Shown: positions 20,494 through 30,360 of the stretch, piece by piece
Position numbering within the stretch: position 1 is the first letter of the stretch
Layout: the number at the start of each line of letters is the position of its first letter
NCBI RefSeq assembly: GCF_005924265.1
Contig: NZ_VCLB01000001.1
Location: 186,001-250,000, forward strand
Source of the DNA: Martelella lutilitoris
GTDB taxonomy: Bacteria; Pseudomonadota; Alphaproteobacteria; Rhizobiales; Rhizobiaceae
DNA: 64,000 bases
Reading direction: 5' to 3'
Notes under the pieces: generated by a model
The model's database searches: none
What the model saw: only the letters and a program-made list of their open reading frames with translations
What the model was told of the DNA's origin: nothing
Position numbers and translations under genes: made by a program

Positions 20494-21882
20494 ATGACCG
20501 AACTTGAAACGCTCCTGAAGCGCGCTGACGACAACCTGCCCTCCAGCCTCGACAAGCTGTTCGCGCTCCTGCGTATCCCCTCGATTTCCACCGATCCGGC
20601 CTACCGGAAGAACTGCGCCGAAGCCGCCGACTGGCTGGTCGGCGAGCTGAAGACGCTCGGCTTTGCGGCCACCGCCTACACCACCAAGGGCCACCCCATG
20701 GTGGTCGGTACGTCGGAGAATGCGCCGGAAGGCGCGCCGCATGTGCTGTTTTACGGCCATTACGACGTGCAGCCGGTCGATCCGCTGGACCTTTGGGAAA
20801 GCGATCCCTTCGCGCCGGAAATCAAGGACGGCGGCAATGGCCGCAAGATCATTACCGGGCGCGGCACCAGCGATGACAAGGGCCAGCTGATGACCTTCCT
20901 CCAGGCCTGCCGCGCCTATCGCGAGGAAAATGCCGAGCTTCCGGTGAAGATCACCGTGATGTTCGAGGGCGAGGAAGAGTCCGGCTCACCTTCCCTGCCG
21001 GCCTTCATCGAGGAGCATGGCGACCTTATCAAGGCCGATTTCGCGCTTGTCTGCGATACCGGCATGTGGGACCGCGACACGCCGGCGATTGCCGCGACGC
21101 TGCGCGGCCTTGTCGGCGACGAGGTGGTGATCACCGCGGCCGACCGCGATCTTCACTCCGGCTTTTTCGGCGGCGCGGCGGCCAATCCGATCCACATTCT
21201 CGCCGATATCCTTGCGGGCCTTCACGACGAGACCGGCCGCGTGACGTTGCCGGGCTTTTACGACGGCGTGGAAGAGACGCCCGAGGAGGTGAAGAAGGGC
21301 TGGGAACAGCTTGGCGAGACCGACCAGCGTTTCCTCGGCGAGATCGGCCTTTCGGTCCCTTCCGGCGAAAAGGGCCGCTCCGTGCTGGAACTGACCTGGA
21401 CGCGGCCGACGGCAGAGGTCAACGGCATTACCGGCGGCTATACCGGCGAGGGCTTCAAGACGGTGATCGCGGCCAGGGCCTCGGCGAAGGTCTCCTTCCG
21501 CCTCGTCGGCACGCAGGACCCGGCGAAGATCCGCGACAGTTTCCGCAGCTATGTCCGCTCCAAAATTCCGGAAGACTGCAAGGTCGAGTTTCACCCCCAT
21601 GGCGGTTCGCCGGCCATTCATCTTGACTACAACGCCCCCTTCCTGAAGAAGGCGCAGAAAGCCCTGTCCGACGAATGGCCGAACCCCGCCGTCGTCATCG
21701 GCATGGGCGGGTCGATCCCGATCGTCGGCGATTTCCAGAAGAAGCTCGGCATGGATTCGCTCCTCGTCGGCTTCGGGCTCAATGACGACCGCATCCACTC
21801 GCCCAATGAGAAATACGAGCTGACCTCCTTCCACAAGGGCATCCGCTCGTGGATCCGCATTCTCGACGCGCTGGCAAAGTAG
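20494..21882 (+). CDS. M20 family dipeptidase/metallopeptidase
   Basis: 462 residues from ATG at 20494 behind GAGGAT; the frame is open far upstream but that part is the sRNA region. Cytoplasmic di-zinc aminoacylase-type peptidase. Metal ligands and catalytic residues: FYGHYDVQP (His, Asp), GRGTSDDKGQ (bridging Asp), FEGEEESGSP (general-base Glu and ligand Glu), DLHSGFFGG (dimerisation-domain His) and a C-terminal MGGSIPIV. Related to the DapE/carnosinase-like M20 branch; substrate probably dipeptides, not determined by sequence. Confidence 0.87.
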   Translation: MTELETLLKRADDNLPSSLDKLFALLRIPSISTDPAYRKNCAEAADWLVGELKTLGFAATAYTTKGHPMVVGTSENAPEGAPHVLFYGHYDVQPVDPLDLWESDPFAPEIKDGGNGRKIITGRGTSDDKGQLMTFLQACRAYREENAELPVKITVMFEGEEESGSPSLPAFIEEHGDLIKADFALVCDTGMWDRDTPAIAATLRGLVGDEVVITAADRDLHSGFFGGAAANPIHILADILAGLHDETGRVTLPGFYDGVEETPEEVKKGWEQLGETDQRFLGEIGLSVPSGEKGRSVLELTWTRPTAEVNGITGGYTGEGFKTVIAARASAKVSFRLVGTQDPAKIRDSFRSYVRSKIPEDCKVEFHPHGGSPAIHLDYNAPFLKKAQKALSDEWPNPAVVIGMGGSIPIVGDFQKKLGMDSLLVGFGLNDDRIHSPNEKYELTSFHKGIRSWIRILDALAK

Positions 21883-22025
21883 AAGCGACGCGACGTTCAG
21901 CTTGCGTTAACGTTGCTTTTGATCTGTTGGCCCGGGGGCATTGCGCCGGAGCGGTCTTTCACGCGACCTTAACGGCACTCGGCTAGCCTCTTAAGCGAAC
22001 ACGGAAGGTGAGCAGCTCCACCGCC

Positions 22026-24140
22026 ATGGCCGGAAGCAAGAAAAAGCGCAGCAGGAAAGACCCCACCCTGGGCGGCTCGACCGCCGGGGCGGGCAGGACA
22101 CCTGCGAAACGGAAACCCGCCGCGAAGGGCAAGAACGCCCGGTCCCGGACATCCGAGCGGGGCCTTCTGGCGCGCGCGCTGCGCTTTGTCTTCTACTGGG
22201 GCATGGTCGCCGCCGTCTGGGGCGGCGTCGTGATCATAGGCATCGTCATCTATTACGGCGCCAAGCTGCCGCCCGTCGACGAATGGGCGGTCCCCGACCG
22301 CGCGCCCAACGTCAAGATCGTCGCCAATGACGGTTCGCTGATCGCCAATCGCGGCGCGACCGGCGGCGAGGCGGTATCGATCGACGAGATGTCGCCCTTC
22401 ATCCCCATGGCGGTCGTCGCCATCGAGGACCGGCGTTATTATTCCCATTTCGGCGTTGACCCGATCGGGCTCGCGCGCGCCATGGTGACCAATATCCAGC
22501 ACGGCGATGTCGTGCAGGGCGGCTCGACGCTGACCCAGCAACTGGCCAAGAACGTGCTGCTTTCCCACGCCCAGACTCTGGAGCGCAAGGTGCAGGAAGC
22601 GCTGATGGCGCTGTGGCTGGAGCACAAGTACTCCAAGGACCAGATCCTGGCGATGTATCTGAACCGCGTCTATTTCGGCTCCGGCGCCTATGGCGTGGAG
22701 GCCGCCTCGCAACGCTATTTCAACAAGTCCGCGCGCGACGTGACGCTCGGCGAGGCCGCGCTTCTCGCAGGCCTGCTGAAGGCGCCGTCCCGGCTGTCTC
22801 CGGCGCGCGACCCGGAGGCTGCGGAAGCGCGCGCGCAGGTGGTTCTTGCCGCCATGCACGACCAGGACATGATCGACGACAGCGACATGGCAACCGCCAT
22901 GGCGCGCGAACCGACGCGTGCGCCGAGCTACTGGTCGGGCGCGGAACATTATGTGGCCGACATGGTGATGGCCCGGCTTGAACCGATGATCGGCGAGATC
23001 ACCACCGATGTGGTCGTTCATACCACGATCGATCCCGGCCTCGAACGCGACGCCGAGGAGAGCCTGAAGTCGGCCCTCGATGCCGCAGGCAAGAAAGACC
23101 GCGTCGAGCAGGGCGCGCTGGTGGCCGTCGATGCTACGGGCGCGGTGCGGGCGCTGGTCGGCGGGCGCGACTATTCCAAGAGCCAGTTCAATCGCGCCGT
23201 GACGGCGAAGCGCCAGCCCGGCTCCGCCTTCAAACCCTTCGTCTATGCCGCGGCGCTCGAAATCGGCGACCGGCCGAGCTCGGTCCGCAATGACGCGCCG
23301 ATCACCATCGACAACTGGACGCCGGAAAACTATGAAAAGACCTATTCCGGGCCGATGACGCTGACGAACGCGCTTGCCCATTCGGTCAACACCATTGCCG
23401 CGCAGTTGGTGATGGAGGCAAGCCCCGGCGGCGTGGCCGACATGGCGCGCAGGCTCGGCATCACCTCGGATATCACCGCCAACGCCTCGATCGCGCTTGG
23501 CACGTCGGAAGTTTCGCTGATCGAACTTACAGGGGCCTATACCGCCTTCATGAATGGCGGGTTCAAGGCGACGCCCTATGTGATCGAAAAGGTGGAAACG
23601 ACCGGCGGCAACACGCTCTACCAGGCCGACCACGCCAGCCAGCCGCGCGTGCTTTCGCCCCAGATTGCCGCCAATATGAACGCCATGCTGATGCGCGTAG
23701 TGACCGAGGGAACGGGCAGCGCGGCGCAGATCCCGGGCTGGCAGGTCGCCGGCAAGACCGGGACGACGCAATCCTCCCGCGATGCACTCTTCGTCGGCTT
23801 CACCGCCAATCTGACCACCGGCGTCTGGGTCGGCAATGACGACAATTCGCCGATGAGAAACGTCACCGGCGGCAAGCTGCCGGCCAAGATCTGGCACGAT
23901 TTCATGGCGCGCGCCCACAAGGGCCTTGCTCCCGAGCCGCTTTACGGCGGCGGCAGGCTGATCGAGCCGAAGCCGAACGCTGCGCCGGCGAGAGACACCG
24001 ACAATCCCAAAACGCTCGTCGAATTGCTCGGCCGCCTCGGTGACGCAGATGCCGCCCCGCCCGCCGATGTCGGCGCGGCGCAGGCGCAACCGCAAGAGCG
24101 CAAACGCCGAACCATCATGCAGATTCTCGGCGGAGGCTGA
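22026..24140 (+). CDS. class A penicillin-binding protein (transglycosylase/transpeptidase), PBP1a-like
   Basis: 704 residues. Basic N-terminal tail (KKKRSRKD...KRKPAAKGKNARSR), one membrane anchor at about 60-80 (VAAVWGGVVIIGIVIYYG), GT51 glycan polymerase domain with EDRRYYSHFG and QGGSTLTQQLAKN, and a transpeptidase domain with SxxK (GSAFKPF), SxN (AHSVNT) and KTG (GKTGTTQ). Builds septal or side-wall peptidoglycan in the periplasm. An in-frame GTG at 22008 adds six residues; ATG at 22026 is chosen, although the AAGGTGA box is far (about 14 nt) from it. Confidence 0.91.
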   Translation: MAGSKKKRSRKDPTLGGSTAGAGRTPAKRKPAAKGKNARSRTSERGLLARALRFVFYWGMVAAVWGGVVIIGIVIYYGAKLPPVDEWAVPDRAPNVKIVANDGSLIANRGATGGEAVSIDEMSPFIPMAVVAIEDRRYYSHFGVDPIGLARAMVTNIQHGDVVQGGSTLTQQLAKNVLLSHAQTLERKVQEALMALWLEHKYSKDQILAMYLNRVYFGSGAYGVEAASQRYFNKSARDVTLGEAALLAGLLKAPSRLSPARDPEAAEARAQVVLAAMHDQDMIDDSDMATAMAREPTRAPSYWSGAEHYVADMVMARLEPMIGEITTDVVVHTTIDPGLERDAEESLKSALDAAGKKDRVEQGALVAVDATGAVRALVGGRDYSKSQFNRAVTAKRQPGSAFKPFVYAAALEIGDRPSSVRNDAPITIDNWTPENYEKTYSGPMTLTNALAHSVNTIAAQLVMEASPGGVADMARRLGITSDITANASIALGTSEVSLIELTGAYTAFMNGGFKATPYVIEKVETTGGNTLYQADHASQPRVLSPQIAANMNAMLMRVVTEGTGSAAQIPGWQVAGKTGTTQSSRDALFVGFTANLTTGVWVGNDDNSPMRNVTGGKLPAKIWHDFMARAHKGLAPEPLYGGGRLIEPKPNAAPARDTDNPKTLVELLGRLGDADAAPPADVGAAQAQPQERKRRTIMQILGGG

Positions 24141-24529
24141 GGCGGCTGGTCCTGCAGACGGGCCGCATTCCGCTCGGTCCCCGAGCACGCGAACCTGTGC
24201 CGGGCTCGGCGATTTTTATGAGAGACGGACGACGCTCGCAAGCGCTGGAGCGCCGTGCCTTCGGGTATTGTCCGGCCGCGCGACTGACAGACATAGCCGC
24301 CATTTCAAGCCCCCCAGGACCGCCTCAGAATTGCCACTTCCACGGCCAAGAAGAGGCACGCTTTAGTTGTCTTCCGGCGCTTAACTATCGTCATGGTAAA
24401 AATCCCGCTCGACTGCTAAACGTGTTCCTTATCGTCGGCGAAACAAAGACGGGCGGACGGAACGCTGGGCTGTTTGGCAAGACAGAAGCGATGGACCGCC
24501 GCCTCTCCCAAGATCAAGAGGATGTGTCG
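24141..24529. other. intergenic region before the type I secretion genes
   Basis: No convincing gene. A plus-strand frame runs through it into the ABC gene but its sequence is Arg/Pro-rich and unlike a protein. It should hold the promoter of the secretion operon; no clear -35/-10 pair stood out. Confidence 0.5.
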
Positions 24530-26254
24530 ATGTCGAAAAAAAGAAACAACAAAAACAGAGAGCTTCTCGCTGCAATCGGTATTTCCGCCAGGGCCCTAGG
24601 CGGCGTTGCCGCCTTCAGTGCCGTGGTCAATATCCTTGCCCTGACAGGCACGCTTTTCATGCTGCAGGTCTATGACCGCGTCATTCCCAGCCATTCCGGG
24701 GCGACGCTTCTGGCGCTGTTCGCGCTCGTTATTCTGCTTTATCTGCTGATGGGCATTCTCGACAATGCCCGCAGCCGTGTGCTCGCCCGCATTGGCGCCC
24801 GGTTTCAGGACCGGCTCGACGAACGGGTGTTCCGGATCGTGCTGAAGCAGTCGCGGCTGCCCTCCGAACGGCAAAAACCTGCCGTGGCGCTCAACAGCCT
24901 GGGCACGATCCAGGGTTTTCTCGCCTCGCCTCTGCCGGGCGCGATCTTCGACCTGCCATGGGTGCCGTTCTTCTTGACCATCATGTTCGCCTTCAGCCTC
25001 TGGCTCGGGCTTCTAGGCATTGCCGGCGCAATCATCGTCGCCGCGCTGGCCGTCGCCAACCAGTGGCTGACGAAGCGGAAAAACGCAGACGCCTACAGGA
25101 TCAGGCTCGAGGCGGATGCGGAAACGGAGCGGACGCGCAAGCAGATCGAGACCGTTCTCGGGCTCGGCATGGTCGGCCCGTTCCTCATGCGCTGGAAGGG
25201 CCTGCGGGCTGCGTCGCTCGATGCCAATCTTGCGACCTCGGACATTTCCGGCCGGCTGACCTCGGCATCCAAGGCGGCGCGCCAGTTTCTGCAGTCCGCA
25301 GCCCTGGGGCTCGGCGCCGTCCTCGTTCTTGCCGGCGATTTTCATGCCGGTGCGATGATCGCCTGTTCCATCCTTCTCGGCCGGGCGCTGGCGCCGATCG
25401 AACAGGTGATCGGCCAATGGGGCCTGATCCAGCGCGCATGGGAGGCCTGGAAAAACCTGTCGGTCCTGTTCGACGTCATCGAGGACGAGGCCCAGCATAT
25501 GCCGCTGCCGCGGCCCGAGGCGCGGATCGACGTCGAGGCGGCGAGCGTCGTGCCGCCCGGCGAGCGCAAACCGGTTCTGCACGCGATCACCTTCTCGCTC
25601 ACGCCCGGCAAGGCCCTGGCCGTGATCGGGCCCTGCGCCGCGGGCAAATCCTCCCTGGCGCGGGCGCTTACCGGCGTCTGGCCGGCGGCGGCAGGCATCA
25701 TCCGGCTGGGCGGCGCCGATATCAATGAATATCCGCCGGACACGCTCGGCCGCTATCTCGGCTATCTGCCGCAGACCGTGACGCTTTTTCCGGGAACCGT
25801 GGCGCAGAACATTGCCCGTTTCGACGAGAACGCCGATCCCGAAGCGGTCGTGCGGGCAGCGCAGAAGGCGGAAGCGCACCAGATGATCCTCAACCTGCCC
25901 ATGGGCTATGACACCGTCCTGACGGAAGGCGAAAGCCTTCTTTCCGGCGGTCAGCGCCAGAGGCTTGGCCTGGCGCGCGCGCTCTATGGCGATCCGCTGG
26001 TTCTCGTGCTCGACGAGCCGAATGCCAGCCTCGACGATGACGGGTTGCGGGCGCTGAACGGCGCCATCGCTGAAGCCAAAACCGATGGCCGCGCCGTCAT
26101 CATCATGTCCCACCGCCCGTCTGCGCTTGCCGAATGCGACGAGGTCCTGGTCCTCGAGAAGGGTCAGGTGCGGGCCTGGGGCCCGCGCGACGAGGTGTTG
26201 AGCCGCATCACAGGCGCGCAGGTGCCGAGCGTGGTCACGGGAGGAGCAAAATAA
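24530..26254 (+). CDS. type I secretion ABC transporter (PrsD/PrtD-like)
   Basis: 574 residues from ATG at 24530, 7 nt after AGAGGA; the open frame further upstream is not used. N-terminal membrane domain with about six helices (first FSAVVNILALTGTLFMLQVY) and a C-terminal ATPase: Walker A GPCAAGKSSLA, signature LLSGGQRQRLGLARAL and Walker B LVLVLDEPNASLD. No C39 peptidase domain, so it is of the RTX-exporter type. Overlapping context with the HlyD-type gene 1 bp downstream and the RTX protein gene beyond makes that protein its likely substrate. The outer-membrane TolC partner is not in the window. Confidence 0.9.
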   Translation: MSKKRNNKNRELLAAIGISARALGGVAAFSAVVNILALTGTLFMLQVYDRVIPSHSGATLLALFALVILLYLLMGILDNARSRVLARIGARFQDRLDERVFRIVLKQSRLPSERQKPAVALNSLGTIQGFLASPLPGAIFDLPWVPFFLTIMFAFSLWLGLLGIAGAIIVAALAVANQWLTKRKNADAYRIRLEADAETERTRKQIETVLGLGMVGPFLMRWKGLRAASLDANLATSDISGRLTSASKAARQFLQSAALGLGAVLVLAGDFHAGAMIACSILLGRALAPIEQVIGQWGLIQRAWEAWKNLSVLFDVIEDEAQHMPLPRPEARIDVEAASVVPPGERKPVLHAITFSLTPGKALAVIGPCAAGKSSLARALTGVWPAAAGIIRLGGADINEYPPDTLGRYLGYLPQTVTLFPGTVAQNIARFDENADPEAVVRAAQKAEAHQMILNLPMGYDTVLTEGESLLSGGQRQRLGLARALYGDPLVLVLDEPNASLDDDGLRALNGAIAEAKTDGRAVIIMSHRPSALAECDEVLVLEKGQVRAWGPRDEVLSRITGAQVPSVVTGGAK

Positions 26255-26255
26255 G

Positions 26256-27551
26256 ATGTCCGAGAGATTGTCACCGACGAAATTCCTCGTCACCGGTTTC
26301 GTTGCGCTGGGGCTCGGTCTCGGCGGCATTGCCGCCTGGGGCGCCACCACGCGGATCAACGGCGCGGTCATCGCCGCCGGTCAGGTCGAGGTGCAGGCGC
26401 GCCGCCAGGTCATCCAGCATCAATATGGCGGCATTGTCGCCAAGATCGACGTGCATGACGGCGAGAAGGTCAAGGCCGGCCAGCAGCTTGTCCTGCTTGA
26501 TGACAGCGAGCTCAACGGTCAGCGGATGATCCTCAACCGGCAGATCTTCGAGGCCAGGGCCAAGCTGGAGCGCGCGCGCGCGCAGGCGCAGGGCGCGGAC
26601 GAACTCGCCTTTTCCCCCGGGCTTGTCGCCGAGGCACAGGCAAATCCCGACTATCAATCGATTCTGGAGGATGAGCGCAAGGTGTTCGACGTCCAGGCGG
26701 AATCCAATGCCCTGATGGCGCAGCAGCTTGCCGAACAGCAGGCGCAGGCCAATGCCGTCATCGCAGCCAACCGCGAGCAGATCGCCGCGTTCGAGAAGGC
26801 GCTTGCCATCGATGATCAGGAGATCGACCGCTATCAGGGGCTCCTCGACCGCGGCCTGGCCCAGGCGAACAGCCTTTCCAGCATGAAGCACGAGGCGGCA
26901 ATGGTGGAGGCCGAGATCGCCGACCTGAAGGCCGAGATCGCCGACGTCAACGGCAAGCTCGCCGGCTATGCCGTGCAATTGCTGAGAGTGAAGGCCGACG
27001 CGCGCCTTGCCGCGCAGCAGGAATATGCCGAAACCCAGCCGCAGCTCGCGCAAATGGAAGAGAAACTGAATGTCATCGAAAAGGAATATGACAGGCTTTC
27101 GCTGCGCGCGCCCATGGACGGGACGGTCTATGACCTGAAGGTCTTCACCATTGGCGGCGTCATTCAGCCCGGCGCGGAGGTAGCCGCGATCGCCGCCGAC
27201 GACGAGCCGCTCACGCTGGCGCTTCGGGTCCCGCCCGCCGAGATCGACCGGGTTTCGGTCGGACAGGATGCGATCGTCAAGTTTCCGAACTTTGACAGCC
27301 GCTCGACGCCCGAACTCTTCGGGACCGTGCTGACCGTTTCCGCAGACGTGCTGACGGAGGAGAGGACCGGAGCGCCCTATTTCCGCGTCGAGGCCACGCT
27401 TGCCCCGGCCTCCGAAGACGAGGCGGAAAAGCTTGGCATCAAGCCGGGAATGCCGGTCACCGCCTTTATCCAGACCGGCGCGCGCAGCCCGGTCTCCTAC
27501 CTGCTGAAGCCGATGACCGATTACTTTGACATGGCCTTCCGCGACGACTGA
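26256..27551 (+). CDS. type I secretion membrane fusion protein (HlyD/PrsE family)
   Basis: 431 residues. Short cytoplasmic tail and one N-terminal helix (about 12-32), then a barrel-hybrid half (GQVEVQARRQVIQHQYGGIV), a long alpha-helical hairpin rich in Ala/Glu/Gln (about 95-270), and the returning lipoyl/barrel part (RAPMDGTVYDLKVFTIGGVI). Bridges the ABC transporter to TolC across the periplasm. Starts 1 bp after the ABC gene stop, so the two are one operon. Confidence 0.91.
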   Translation: MSERLSPTKFLVTGFVALGLGLGGIAAWGATTRINGAVIAAGQVEVQARRQVIQHQYGGIVAKIDVHDGEKVKAGQQLVLLDDSELNGQRMILNRQIFEARAKLERARAQAQGADELAFSPGLVAEAQANPDYQSILEDERKVFDVQAESNALMAQQLAEQQAQANAVIAANREQIAAFEKALAIDDQEIDRYQGLLDRGLAQANSLSSMKHEAAMVEAEIADLKAEIADVNGKLAGYAVQLLRVKADARLAAQQEYAETQPQLAQMEEKLNVIEKEYDRLSLRAPMDGTVYDLKVFTIGGVIQPGAEVAAIAADDEPLTLALRVPPAEIDRVSVGQDAIVKFPNFDSRSTPELFGTVLTVSADVLTEERTGAPYFRVEATLAPASEDEAEKLGIKPGMPVTAFIQTGARSPVSYLLKPMTDYFDMAFRDD

Positions 27552-27761
27552 CCAAGCCTCCTCGAAAACCGGGGGTCGCGCACCCTTCGGATTTGCTCCC
27601 TGCGGCGACAACCGAAGCTGAAATATGACTGCCGATGTGACCCGTCGAACCTGACATCAGGCTCTTGCGTGAGGGTGCGAAAGCGCCCCTCGGCAGACGA
27701 GATTATGACATTGGCAGGTCATGCCCGAGCGGCGAATATTGCTGCCGTCGCCGCATCATGC

Positions 27762-27794
27762 AAAACGGCGCGGACCAGGTGCCGGTCCGCGCCG
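27762..27794 (-). terminator. rho-independent terminator of the RTX gene
   Basis: Perfect 11-bp stem CGGCGCGGACC/GGTCCGCGCCG (27766-27794) with a 7-nt loop. On the minus strand it is followed by TTTTG. It lies 22 bp after the RTX stop and may also stop the convergent secretion operon. Confidence 0.8.
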
Positions 27795-27816
27795 CTATCA
27801 TCAGATTTGCCAGCCT

Positions 27817-30360
27817 TCAAGCGAAGATGAAATCGCTTTCCGCAAGATGCTGCTGGCCGCCGTAAAGCGCAATGTCGATCTCGTTTCCGAAGCCGTCCTT
27901 GATCACCGCGCAATAGCCGAGGTCTTTGACGTCGGGGTCGTAATCGAGATGGCTTTGAAGCTCATCCCAACTGTCGAGTTCGGCAATCTGGCTCAGGTCG
28001 ATCTTGTCTTCTCCCTTCATAAAGTCAAAGATCTTGTCGTGGCCGAACCCCCTATCGAAGACGAACGTGTCTGCGCCAGAACAACCGTAGAGGTCATCAT
28101 CGCCCGATCCGCCATTGATGGTATCGTTTCCAGAGTCGCCCCAAATCTTGTCATTGCCGGCGCCGCCATCAATCTTATCCTCAAACAGACGCAAGTCATC
28201 AGTGTACAGGTGGCCAGTGAAAGGCCTGTCGCCATGGATGATGTCATCGCCCGCGCCACCTTCTATGGTATCGCGATCGACCGCAAATTCTTCCCCCCAA
28301 ATATCAACTCCCGTTACGCCAGTGCCGCCGCCGTAGATGATGTCGTTGCCGTCACCGCCATAGATGATGTCATTGCCCTCATCGCCATAAATGACGTCAT
28401 TTCCCTTGCCGCCATCAATGACATCATCGCCCGATCCGGCATAGACCTTGTCGTCGCCGTGCGAGCCGAAGATCCTGTCATGTCCCCCCAGCCCGAACAC
28501 ATCGCTCGCCGCGGGATCGACGGGGTTCGTCGCGGTAGGATCCAGAGCAGCCCTTCTCCCGGCGTAAATAATATCACTTAGCTCGGTTCCCACGGCAATA
28601 GATTTTCCGTTGTAGCCTGCCCCGCCCTGGATGACACCACTGTTGCCGAAGAAGGCCAAAAAATCACCATTTGTCATTGAGCCGTACAGGTCATTCCAGC
28701 TGTCATAGACATCCGAACGCCTCAACAGATCCATGACTTCTGAATTTCCATTGAATGTTACTCCGGATTCAGGCGTCTGGTCATCAGACCACATTCTGAA
28801 GGCATAACTTTGCTTATCACAATAGACAGCTGAAGCCAGAACAGATTTTAGAAGTGCCATTTCAATTGCTTTAAAGTCAACATCTCCAATCGATAGATGC
28901 TCACTATGTTCATTCGCGATACCGATGATGTCATTTATAACGGCGTTATCTATGTGTATTTCCGCAACAACGCTGTCTCCACTATTAATAGAAATATATT
29001 GTTCGGGAGATTCGTTGACGAAAAAGCTAACATTCCTTCTATTCGCGTTCTGATTTTGAAAAAACTGGATAAAACTGTCCTCCCTTGGATCAAAATCATT
29101 GATCTTGAGAAAAGAATCTGTATCGAGGTGGGAGTAATAGTCATCCCCATGGCGTACGCCGTTGATAATAAATTCGCCCACGCGGATCAATTGACGAATC
29201 CCCATGGTTATAATGCCCATTCCAGCGCAGGAGCCGAGCAGGTCTTGCAGCGCGTAGGCGCCGGTTATCATCATCCAGTTCGATGCAGGGGCAGATGATT
29301 CCACGATCACATCCTTGCCGGTCCTCTGCATCGAGACGAACGTGTCGGCACCTTCCCCTCCCCAGGCTTCCACGATACCGGACCGTTGTCCGTTGCCGAA
29401 TGAGAATGTCAGGAAATCGTCTCCCCCATCAGCAAAAATTCTGACGTTGCCGCCGTCTTCATAGGAGATCCGGTCGTTTCCGTTTCCGCCACGTACGACG
29501 ACATTCGAGAAATAGTAATTGCCGCCATTTGAAGGCTTGGAATCGACACCCGTGATGACCGCAGCATCGTTTCCGTCGCCGAGGTCGAAATAGGCAAATG
29601 GGAGTCCCTTTGCCTCCTCGCAGCGAACCCAGTCATCTCCTCCGCCCATATAGGCGCAAACACCGCCATCTGTCGTATCCCTGACGCGGAGCCAGTCGTA
29701 ATCCGAGCTAAGGTCCAATCTCAGGGCATATGTATGCTCCTTGTCATATTCACAACTATACTTCCAGCTTCGACTGTCATAGGATCCAAGATTATTAGAA
29801 CTGTAATATATCTCAAGTCTGTGTTCAATTATGCTCGAATTGAAGAATATAATGTTATATAAATCCACGAAAGTCTGGGTTGACCTATTCCAATGGATGA
29901 CTGCATCCGGTACAGGGTACCACTCGTATGAATACGCTTCTATCGTCACTGCGGACGTGTCATCAGCGCCACCAGCCGCCTGAGCGCTGTTGTAGACAGT
30001 GGGCGTCATGGCTTCGACGGATGCAGGAAGCGCCAGATCGCCTGTGCCGGTCTGAAACGCGATGCGGGACCTGTCCTCGAAGGTAAACGTATCGGGCTGC
30101 ATCGCACGCTCTGAACCATCGACAGGGACGGCCTGGTCCTGCCGGGCCTTTTCGTCATAGCCATCCACATTCGACGGAAGCGCCGTCGGATCGGGGACAA
30201 ACAGGTCGCGGGCGTGATGCTGCCGGACCTCTTCATCTTGCGCGGCGGAAGCATTCCCCTCGGCATCGCCGATCAACTCCAGATATTGGGTTTTGTCTCT
30301 GCCTTGCGTCGTCTTGGTCTGATCTTCACCAAGAACATCAATCCAGAACTGGTTTCTCAT
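27817..30360 (-). CDS. secreted RTX-type calcium-binding protein
   Basis: 847 residues from ATG at 30360 (MRNQFWIDVLGEDQTK), behind GGGAGGAG; the frame runs to 30582, but that extension is Arg-rich and unconserved. No N-terminal signal peptide. GGxGxDxxx nonapeptide repeats occur weakly at about 310-375 and densely at about 623-765 (GSGDDVIDGGKGNDVIYG and similar). These form a calcium beta-roll, followed by a C-terminal secretion-signal-like end (ESDFIFA). The centre (roughly 28,640-29,900) is visibly AT-richer than the flanks, with no recognised enzymatic domain. The convergent ABC/HlyD pair is the expected exporter. Could be an adhesin or matrix protein; function unknown. Confidence 0.85.
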   Translation of the reverse strand: MRNQFWIDVLGEDQTKTTQGRDKTQYLELIGDAEGNASAAQDEEVRQHHARDLFVPDPTALPSNVDGYDEKARQDQAVPVDGSERAMQPDTFTFEDRSRIAFQTGTGDLALPASVEAMTPTVYNSAQAAGGADDTSAVTIEAYSYEWYPVPDAVIHWNRSTQTFVDLYNIIFFNSSIIEHRLEIYYSSNNLGSYDSRSWKYSCEYDKEHTYALRLDLSSDYDWLRVRDTTDGGVCAYMGGGDDWVRCEEAKGLPFAYFDLGDGNDAAVITGVDSKPSNGGNYYFSNVVVRGGNGNDRISYEDGGNVRIFADGGDDFLTFSFGNGQRSGIVEAWGGEGADTFVSMQRTGKDVIVESSAPASNWMMITGAYALQDLLGSCAGMGIITMGIRQLIRVGEFIINGVRHGDDYYSHLDTDSFLKINDFDPREDSFIQFFQNQNANRRNVSFFVNESPEQYISINSGDSVVAEIHIDNAVINDIIGIANEHSEHLSIGDVDFKAIEMALLKSVLASAVYCDKQSYAFRMWSDDQTPESGVTFNGNSEVMDLLRRSDVYDSWNDLYGSMTNGDFLAFFGNSGVIQGGAGYNGKSIAVGTELSDIIYAGRRAALDPTATNPVDPAASDVFGLGGHDRIFGSHGDDKVYAGSGDDVIDGGKGNDVIYGDEGNDIIYGGDGNDIIYGGGTGVTGVDIWGEEFAVDRDTIEGGAGDDIIHGDRPFTGHLYTDDLRLFEDKIDGGAGNDKIWGDSGNDTINGGSGDDDLYGCSGADTFVFDRGFGHDKIFDFMKGEDKIDLSQIAELDSWDELQSHLDYDPDVKDLGYCAVIKDGFGNEIDIALYGGQQHLAESDFIFA

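Noticed and set aside
26651-26665. Reverse copy of the ATCGATTGAT box
   Set aside because: Lies inside the HlyD-family coding sequence, so taken as chance.
28125-28470. Short direct repeats in DNA that could suggest a CRISPR or satellite array
   Set aside because: They are the codons of the RTX nonapeptide repeats, irregular in spacing and without spacers.
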